Below, piece by piece: positions 56,476 through 64,000 of a stretch of DNA of 64,000 bases (position 1 is the stretch's first letter; every line of letters starts with the position of its first letter). A model generated the notes under the pieces. The model worked only from the letters and a program-made list of their open reading frames with translations, was not told the DNA's origin and searched no databases. Origin of the DNA: Notospermus geniculatus (lineage: Eukaryota > Nemertea > Pilidiophora > Heteronemertea > Lineidae); assembly GCA_002633025.1 (NCBI GenBank), contig NMRB01000461.1, positions 180,420-244,419 on the forward strand, written 5' to 3'. A program made the translations under genes and the position numbers.

Positions 56476-58512
56476 ACATTCACATGCAATGCACGAAATT
56501 ACAGATGAATTGAGTGTTCCACCTTTTAAGTGATGGCCCAAAAATGTTTGATCTACACGCTTTAGTTAGTTGTAGTCCCTATTGCCTGCCATGGGCCTGT
56601 TGCGCTGTGGTTGTGGCATGCTTTATTTGGTGTGGGTTGTACTGCAACAGTAAGAAATTTGCTCTGTTCATTCAGTCCGTACAATGCCAGGATTTATTGG
56701 TGAGCATAAATTTCACTACACTGCTCAAGACTGATTTCATGTGATTCATTTTCACTACTGCCTCATACTTTGTGTTCTTGTGGTACACCTTAACACTGCT
56801 TGAAGATTAGTCCAAGCAGTGCATGTCATGCCTGCTTACAAATTGTGAAGATGTGGTGCATTTTGTCACTGAACTTGATGTGCATCATCCTTTTGCATAT
56901 CAAATTGTGTTTATTTGGTGCATTTACTGTGTTTGTCACAAACTGTACTCATGAGGTGCAATAAACGCTTACAAAATGAGTTTGATGCATGGTGCATTTG
57001 CTCATGATGAGTTCACGTGTGGTTCTTTTACTCAGCCCGTGACACTGAGTGCAAGTGGTGTATTGGGCAGCTGCAAAATATGGGGCCACTTCTTATTTCC
57101 TATTGCAGTGATGCTCAAAAAATGAGTAATCTGGTGCATTCAACAACTCTCAGTTACATGTACTGCACCCTGTAATGCTCACGGATGAAGCTTACATGTC
57201 ATTCATACAAGCTCCTAGTTTGAGATACGAGTTGGTTCATCATTGCTGCTCAATGGTCTCTCTTGTTCACCGACACTCAAGTGTTCAGTTACTGTGATTG
57301 CTGTTGATTGGTTTCTGATTCCAAAACGTGACCAAAAAACTTAAGTTAATGACACAATGATTGCATTTAGTTGACCATTGTTGTAGTCAAACAGTCCTCA
57401 CTTCTATCATTTCTTCTCGATCACAATTTAACCCTTTCGCAGCTAAATAGAACTTGGCATGTTGTCCGTAGTCATCGTCCATTGTTGTGAACAGGGTGGC
57501 ACATTTCTAAACTGCTTGGCTCAGAAACTTGAAACTTGATGTACTGGTACGGCCTATGGTAAAAACTATCAACTCTAGACCGAACCTTAGCATTGCTGGT
57601 TGTGCACTCTGGCCTGTAGGGGGCACTTTGGTGGTTGCCATGGTAACAGGAAATTCAAGATGGCTGCAGACATTTAAAAAAATTATTGCACTACAACTGT
57701 CAACTATGAAGAAAGCTGCCCATATGCGGTTGATTTCAAGAGCAGAGTCATTTTCCGAGCTAAATTCATCATGTAAATTCCAATCACTTGCCTTAATTTG
57801 GGCCAAAACATCATCTACATTCATCCTCAGCCATATTGAAAAAATCTGACCTTCAAAAATTCATAACTTGGCTGAAAATTGACTTGTCCGAAGCAAACAC
57901 ATTGACATGAAGCCCTGAGTGCGCTCCATATGATAAGACCAGTGGCACCACATTGTAATGAACGAGTGAATTACAGTTCACTGTCAAATGGCTGATGGAC
58001 CGTGTCGCCATTGGAGTGGTGGTGTGCTGCAAAAGGGTTAATTTGTATAAGTGCTCTTCCTGCTCTCACTGTCAGCCAAATTGGTGTGGCATGCACACTT
58101 GCAGTAGGCCTACTACAACTTCATCGAGTTTCTTGATAGAGATAGACAGAAATCGTCGATATCTTTGCCTGTACTTGGTCGTGGAGAACTTGTTGTGAAG
58201 TTTTACTTGCCTCATAGCGTTTTCTGTATCACCTGCACTTGTGTTGTTGATGGTGTATGCCGTTCCCCTCACATTGTGGTCAGAACACCTGTTGGTAACG
58301 TGTCATAATAGTGAGGCATTGTCTGTCACAGTCTTGTTCTTTCTCATTGACTGTCCCAATAGCAACAAAGTTGATCTTCACATACTTATGTATTTATTGT
58401 CCTGTAAAAATGCAATTTGTACACATATTTGATTTCATGCCAGTTGTTAGTTGATGCATACTGAGTTCCAAAGGCTGACCCAATCAAGTGTCCTATCTTG
58501 GTACAAGAACAT
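56476..58512. other. intronic sequence, no exon accepted
   Basis: Drifting tggtgcattt words between about 56860 and 57140 look like a decayed repeat. Overlapping frames on both strands near 57507-57849 have no recognisable family. Confidence 0.4.
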
Positions 58513-58515
58513 AGG

Positions 58516-58642
58516 GGGCCGATTTCACAAAGCGCGTTTAAGACTTAGACGCGTGCAACTTTACTAAATGCACGCACTTCTACAATGCATTTGACGAAGT
58601 AACACGCGTCTAAGTCTCAAACACCCTTTGTGAAATCGGCCC
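58516..58642. mobile_element. GGCC-ended palindromic MITE (member 4)
   Basis: 127 bp, begins GGGCCGATTTCACAAAGCG; arms contain gcgtttaagacttagacgcg. AGG on both sides (58513-58515, 58643-58645). Confidence 0.92.
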
Positions 58643-59047
58643 AGGGTGCCTTATTTAATTGTGACCTTCCACAGCAAAAGCAGGCGCATGTCACTCAGAA
58701 GGTGAGCCTCAACGAACTAAGATGACACCAGGAGAGAATGGAAGAAGTAGATTGTTTCAGATTTCTTAACAGACAGACAGTATTGAAACTGACAAACATT
58801 CAGTCTCAACCTGCCAAGTTAATGAGCGACATGTGACTGGTTTTGCTGTGGAAGCCACAAAGGCTCCTGTCCCAAGGTGAGGATGGGGGCACGTTTATTG
58901 GACCACCCTGTAGATCGAGCNTAAGTTCAATGTTTTGTAATGTTCTGAAAGGGTAACCTGTGAAGAAGGGCAAATTTTCCTTTTTATAAAGCCGCACCTT
59001 TAAAGATGATTAAAGGTGGATATTTATTTCTTTTCCTGCACACATAG

Positions 59048-59158
59048 GCCAACAAAAAGAGGAGGTTGAGGAGAAAGAATTCATCGAGGAAACAGAGGAG
59101 TGGGACGGTGATAGATATGTCAAAAGGAGAAAAATAACTAAAGCTAAACTAACGAAAG
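59048..59158 (+). CDS. ankyrin exon: C-terminal regulatory region 5
   Basis: A 111-nt exon, acceptor acatag|GC, donor aaag|gtagaa, phase 1-1. It encodes GQQKEEVEEKEFIEETEEWDGDRYVKRRKITKAKLTK: an acidic half followed by a basic half. The acidic-then-basic layout resembles the segment before the C terminus of vertebrate ankyrins (…TEEQ…/KKIIRK), a comparison from memory. Weak donor. Confidence 0.85.
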
Positions 59159-60096
59159 GTAGAAAAATCTTGGAAAGTTTTTTCAGATTTTTTGTGTCCT
59201 TTATTTTGGTTTGATGTTGACTGGTATCCTATCCTGTGCTTTGGCGTGGTGACAGACTAGGTATTTGAAGGCCTTGGCAGAAATCCTGCAGATGAAGCCT
59301 GAGAGCTACTGCTGTAGCTACCTTTATTGCATGGCGGCAAGTGTCCGTATTTTTAAAGGCAATGCTGTGCTTTTTCATTGTGGTCAATATGAGATCAACC
59401 ACAATCATAAGTGGCTTTCTCCTAAAAAATTCTGTTTGCGTGCTCAGAAGCATCGTTTAGTGGCCTGGGTCTTTTATTGCTGTTCAATAAGGCCTGAATT
59501 GGTGAATTTTGGTACCGTATATTTTATCCTTTGGTTTTTTTGGAAATTTTTGGGTGCTCTTGTAGGAAGGTACCATACCATATTGACAGAAAAACACATG
59601 GTGGAGTCAGAACACTTCAGCATTGTCAGTAGAAATGAATAGTGCCATCACATCCTGTGTTGGCCCAGGATTGGTGAAAACTTAGGCTAGGTTGACTGCA
59701 TGAACTCCTCACCAACAGTCGCATGCCTGGGATAGGAATCAGTTTATTCAGGCTTCTAGTTCAATGAAGTTGTGTCATTCACTTTGTCTGCAACATGAAG
59801 CATTTCCTACCTTTTAGGTTACCCGTAGTGCAGGCTTCAAGTCATACAGTTTTTGCAACTTTTTAACTTAATTTTTTTATTCGTTGAAATTACCGTGCTG
59901 TTATGGTGAAGTTTTCAAGAAAGTGTCGAAACATCTTTGTGGACTTCTTCAGATAATTATAGGCAGTTCTGAAATATTTGATTCACCATGATGTGCACCT
60001 CTCCAGATAGTTCTGCATGCTACAAAGTCTCTCAGTTCACTTTTGTCTGTGGTCAAAAATTGAGAATTTTGAGTGGGTTCTAGTGTTGATCCTCGT

Positions 60097-60250
60097 AAGG
60101 CCTGAACCCACTGTCGCATTTTTCCGCCACGGTTTCATCACTGCCCGACAAATCCTTTGTTATTTTCTCGGTCCGCTGGCTTTTAACAAAGCATTTTCTG
60201 CCGGTGTGTTTTCCCGCTGTGCGCAAACGCGTCAGTGGGTTCGGGCCTTT
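60097..60250. mobile_element. TIR element, about 154 bp
   Basis: aaggcctgaacccactg and complement of cagtgggttcgggcctt pair at the ends; the centre is unpaired. The flanks do not give a clear duplication. Confidence 0.65.
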
Positions 60251-60789
60251 AGAAACCAAACCATACATGCATTGTTCTGTCAGCAGGCTGACTTACAAGA
60301 GGGAATGAGTCAGCTTGCAACTGAATAAAAGCTATGGAGACAGCCAAATTGCAATTCCCACCCTAAATCTTTTTGATGCTCTCTTATTTTGCCAAGCATT
60401 TTACCTAATCCAGTAGAATCTTTCCTTTGTTTCAGACATCTCTCTGTTGCAAAGAATGATGTACTATGAATGCCATTTAAACTGAACCATTTACAAAAAA
60501 AGTTCTGTTAACTTTTTATTTCAATGGAAAAGTTAGTGTTAATGAGGTTAATTCGTAGTACCGGTACATGTATGTGTAAACATGTACACTACAAAGTGTT
60601 TCGTGTAACTTGGTACTATGTGTAAATAATAAATGTAACTGTATTTCTTTGTTAGAGTAGTTCAGCAGTGGCACTTCACAAATTCAGACTTGACCATGTC
60701 ATGAATTATCACCTTACTTTATCATCTTATTTTGCCATTTGATGGCACATTTCGTGGATATTTGACCTACATGTGGAGTCTTCTGACCT

Positions 60790-61345
60790 GATGTGATTAT
60801 GCATCTGGGTACCCTCTATGTGTATAGCAATTTCGATTGGACCTCAATTATGGCCACCAGGTAGCCATCTTGGAAAATGGCCTTTGACACAGATCTCATA
60901 AACTACTGCAGTGAGAATGTTTTGACGTTATAGGTAATAAATACAACAAATTTCTTCCCTTTTATACTTCAGAAGATATGTGGCTAGTTGGCCATCTTGA
61001 AAACTAGATTTTAGCCAATATGTATCTATGAAGAACAGCAGCTAGAATGTTCTAACTTGGTGTGAATGTGTATGTACCCTCTGGGCCGTATGCACCAAGC
61101 GAAGATAATCTTGAACTCAGGTTTAGCCACAACTTTTCCATTGTCAGATCATGCCCTAGCGAACATGAACAATGGAAAAGTTGTGGCTCAACCCTAGTTG
61201 AAGATTATCTTCGTTTGGTGCATACGGCCCTCTATGTCAAATTTGAGCTCTATTGCACTTCAAATATGGCCACCAGGTCGCCAAAAAAACATCTTGAAAA
61301 AGTGTACTTTGGCCCATTTCACAAGAACACCACATAGAATGTTCT
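60790..61345. repeat. degenerate long direct repeat, interrupted by a MITE
   Basis: taccctctatgtg...tatggccaccaggtagccatcttgg (60810-60876) recurs as taccctct / atgtcaaa...tatggccaccaggtcgcc (61076-61282), with the MITE 61083-61230 sitting in the second unit. gaatgttctaa also recurs at 61047 and 61337. Confidence 0.65.
61083..61230. mobile_element. GGCC-ended palindromic MITE (member 5)
   Basis: 148 bp, begins GGGCCGTATGCACCAAGCG; arms of about 65 bp. TCT on both sides (61080-61082, 61231-61233). The related unit at 60810 reads taccctctatgtg without interruption and so acts as an empty-site control. Confidence 0.93.
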
Positions 61346-61362
61346 AAACAATTGTGTGACTA

Positions 61363-61631
61363 CAGTACGTTGCACAATTGACCTCCCTTTATCCGCGTAC
61401 CTAGCCGCAAACGTCACGCGGAAGGTATGCTTCAGTTCATCGCGTATGGTACGGGTGTGTCACGCATCTCTGTTGCGTGACGTCAGGTGGATGACGTTAC
61501 GTCTTCACTGCGTGCCTTGCATGACGCCGCACCACGTCCTCGGAAGATACAAGGATGGTACGAGAATGATGCTGCATGTGGTACGCGGGTGGTGCGCGGC
61601 ACGGAAGGGAGGTTAATTGTGCAACGTACTG
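61363..61631. mobile_element. TIR element, GCACAATTGACC type, copy 2
   Basis: Ends CAGTACGTTGCACAATTG and complement, 26-28 bp, TA on both sides (61361-61362, 61632-61633). gtacgc-rich interior like 36258-36507. CAG ends with TA duplication suggest a mariner/Tc1-type non-autonomous element. Confidence 0.82.
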
Positions 61632-62015
61632 TATGTACTGAGATACCTTTATGTGGATGTCAAAGTTTTGCCCTATCGGACTTGAAAGTGATAGTTTACA
61701 TCAGATTATAAACCAAACTTTACTTCTGACTTTAACAATAGCAACTAAACATTTTTCATTCATTCTTCTGATATATTCACCCAGGTGAGCATATGGTCCA
61801 TGGACCATTTGTACACTGAATTTATGGTTATTCACTTTTCAGGAAGACGGTTCTGCATTAGCATGCTATGTATGTCCTTGGTGCAGTCGCTTATGCACTC
61901 TGCCTTCCTTCCTTCCTGTAGGGAAACACCACAAATGTGAAATAGAAAAACTGAGCAATTTGAAAATTTTAACCATTTTGCAATTTGAATAACGTCTGTT
62001 TATATCTCCTTGCAG

Positions 62016-62147
62016 TTTCTCAGGTTACTCCTAGCGGCGATGAGGTGGCTGCACGGCTAGCTGACACCGAAGAATGGAAGTCACAAGATGACATCATTGC
62101 CCCTGACCATCAGATGCAAGTTGAGTCAGCGCCCCCGCTGAGGCAAG
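62016..62147 (+). CDS. ankyrin exon: C-terminal regulatory region 6
   Basis: A 132-nt exon, acceptor cttgcag|TT, donor caag|gtatgc, phase 1-1. It encodes VSQVTPSGDEVAARLADTEEWKSQDDIIAPDHQMQVESAPPLRQ. Acidic and polar, with no known domain. No stop follows before the donor, so the coding region continues to the right of the window or in an exon I could not recognise. Confidence 0.85.
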
Positions 62148-64000
62148 GTATGCATCAGAATCCTGAGAGAAGATAGTGTTGCACATTGCAAAACCTGTCA
62201 GAACTGCACCAAGTAATTGGCAGACCCTTGGATTTAGGAGAAAATGATAAATTTACCATGTGTAACTTAATAAAGAAGCACACATATGTTGCGGTGTTTT
62301 ATTTTCTTGTATTGTTGGTTAAGTGTTGGTCTTGTCTGAGGTATGTCGTCTACCTCAATGTAATGATTTCTTAAGTGTTAGAGTTTTCTGTCAGTCTATT
62401 GCCTTTGTGTATGTGTGTGTGTGTTTTACATCCAAATATTGTATTCAGTAATTTGCTGTAGATTTACTTCAATTGCTTCATATCTAATGTACATTTTAGC
62501 TTCAACTTCCAGATTATGGGTGTGGGGAGGTTTGAGTTTCTTGATATTATTTTTATGCTGCAATGTCTTCAGCTGAAAAGTCCATGCAGTGTTGCTGGAA
62601 TTTGCAAAGCATGCTTGCTCTTCTCTTAGTCTTTTGGAAGCTGTGCAGCTCGTGGCAATTAATTTGAAAACAACGGCACACTGTTCAACCATTCCAAATA
62701 TTTTCAACAATCTTCTGACCATTCAAAAGCAATACCATGGCTATTCAAAGATTTTAATGAACCAGTATTCAGCTTTACAAGAGCTTGCTGAATGTGCATA
62801 TCATACCCCGCTCGTCAGCCTTTTCTTTCAAGCCACCTTCTCAGTTCCTTGAAGAGCGTAGGCCCAAGCAGCCTAAGCAGCAGTTGGAGGGCAGTAACTA
62901 CAAATGTGGTCCTTGTACCAGCTAAGTGCTCCTTTGACACCAGGGTAAGTTGTGCAGCAACCATAGCAAGAATACTTACTGGTTTCCTCATGGCAACGGT
63001 GGGATTTGAACTGTACAGCTGTAGTATAACCCCTCATCAGAGACCTGAGTCTGAGTATGATACAGTTGAGTATGGATTGCTGTAGGCTGTTCTGCACAAA
63101 TTATCACTCGATGAATTTTAATTTGAACTACATATCTTGAATGGTGAGGAATATCATCATGAAAAATGGACTTGTCTTGAAGTCTGCCCTCAGTATTAAG
63201 CTTTGATATTATTGGAAATTTAAACCTCTCTACACCTGTATGTATCCATTATTCGCTTTGCCTCAAAGATTCACCCCTTGCTCTCTCCTCCAAATTTCCC
63301 TCATGGCTCACTTCTACCTGAATGCCATGCTTTGCTTATTTTAACGAGTTAATCCAAGTGCCAAGCATGTTGCTGAGTAGAGATCACGATATAGCAGAAG
63401 AAATTTGACCTAAAATAATGTATTCAAGCCACGCCAAACAGCTTTGTAACTACCTTTGCATCCTTCACTCTTCTTACCTGAATTATTCAGTGCAAAAGCC
63501 AAGATTAATGTTGAAATACTTTGGAACATTGTTGACTGGCGAGATGAACAAAAGTCATGAAAGTACTGAAATTTCATGAAGAGGTTGCAAGACCATAGAG
63601 CATCGTCAGGCATGCCCTTCTGGCTTGTATTGCTGTCACTTCAAAAAGGAATAAAGGGGATTACAAATCAGATCTTAGCACTGTCATTGCCAGTGTATTC
63701 AGCTTTCATGACCCCAAATTGTTTTATAGTGGAATTATATTCAAAGGTTGGAATGAAAGCTTGATGTGTGTGACTGGAATGGATGTAAGATTCAAATACT
63801 GTTGAAAGAATGTTGCCTACTTAGAATCGTGACAATTCCAGTTCCTGGCCCAAATCTTGACATCGAACATGAGATTTTCCAGTACGCAGCCCAAGAGAAG
63901 CAAGAAGGGCACTGTCAAATTGACGATTTGGGCAGGATGGCACTGTATGATGTGTAGTGGTATTGTAGTGAATGGAGTGAGATGAATACAGCGAACTCAA
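62148..64000. other. downstream sequence; no exon accepted
   Basis: I looked for a phase-1 exon ending in a stop. The frame at 63766-63957 (…VTIPVPGPNLDIEHEIFQYAAQEKQ…) is the most protein-like, but its acceptor and phase are not convincing. Confidence 0.35.

Larger units (their letters stand above)
21597..62147 (+). other. ankyrin gene body (ZU5-ZU5-UPA-death domain and C-terminal region)
   Basis: Fifteen exons (excluding the duplicate copies at 52108 and 53696) join in one frame: 2576 nt, about 858 codons. The order ZU5-N, ZU5-C, UPA, death domain, acidic tail is that of canonical ankyrins, which link membrane proteins to the beta-spectrin cytoskeleton. ZU5-N carries VDARGG; the DAR triplet is known from vertebrate ankyrin-B to be needed for spectrin binding. 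The 24 ankyrin repeats that should precede it are not in the window, and no stop codon was found after the last exon. Donors in the ZU5/UPA part are mostly GTRAGT-like, those in the tail weaker. I give no gene symbol because invertebrates often have one or two ankyrin genes whose orthology to ANK1/2/3 is not one-to-one. Confidence 0.95.

Noticed and set aside
60017-60328. 103-codon frame
   Set aside because: It spans a TIR element (60097-60250), which explains the symmetry that also opens the opposite strand.

Overview
This is a piece of an animal genome, not a bacterial or phage one. The evidence is a large intron-rich gene with canonical GT/AG splice sites encoding the ZU5-ZU5-UPA-death-domain half of an ankyrin, a second multi-exon locus encoding F-type (fucose-binding) lectin domains, a Penelope-like retroelement, tRNA-headed SINEs and dozens of foldback DNA elements. 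The frequent words taggcctac and tacatgta, the abundance of F-type lectin and the mixed haplotypes fit a highly heterozygous marine invertebrate (echinoderm, hemichordate, lancelet or mollusc). The sequence alone does not let me choose among these.

Layout. 1-1679 (minus): N-terminal 559 codons of a Penelope-like reverse transcriptase, open to the window edge. 1.7-10 kb: no host gene recognised, only foldback and TIR elements. 10.0-16.7 kb (minus): four complete exons and one gap-truncated exon of F-type lectin domains, all in phase 1-1, probably one multidomain lectin gene or a tandem lectin cluster, with MITEs between the exons. 16.7-21.6 kb: a 300-N gap and a dense bank of near-perfect palindromic elements, plus a TIR element carrying two outward-facing tRNA-like units (a second copy lies at 14.7 kb). 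21.6-62.1 kb (plus): fifteen ankyrin exons, about 858 codons, all in one consistent frame. Neither the upstream ankyrin-repeat exons nor the stop codon is in the window.

The ankyrin exons run ZU5-N (beta-spectrin binding), ZU5-C, UPA, a short linker, the death domain, then six acidic C-terminal exons. All six are phase 1-1 and most have weak donor sites, so each could be skipped without breaking the frame. One intron is 11.4 kb.

Two stretches are present twice side by side: 46637-50486 with 50715-54232, separated by an N gap, and about 55217-55923 with 55925-56540, separated by a single n. They look like two haplotypes laid end to end by the assembler. Their differences are informative: four foldback elements (47436, 49550, 55481, 56129) are present in one copy and cleanly absent in the other, which gives exact ends and 3-bp (once 3- or 4-bp) target duplications.

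The most interesting signal is the foldback-element population. Five short palindromes (12077, 17465, 50282/54028, 58516, 61083) share a GGCC-type terminus with related first 15-17 bases and 3-bp target duplications, but have unrelated arms. Other groups end in AGCC..., AGKGAGGTTTCG... or CAG.../TA. A further oddity is a tRNA A-box joined to the internal promoter half of 5S rRNA (13627-13735).
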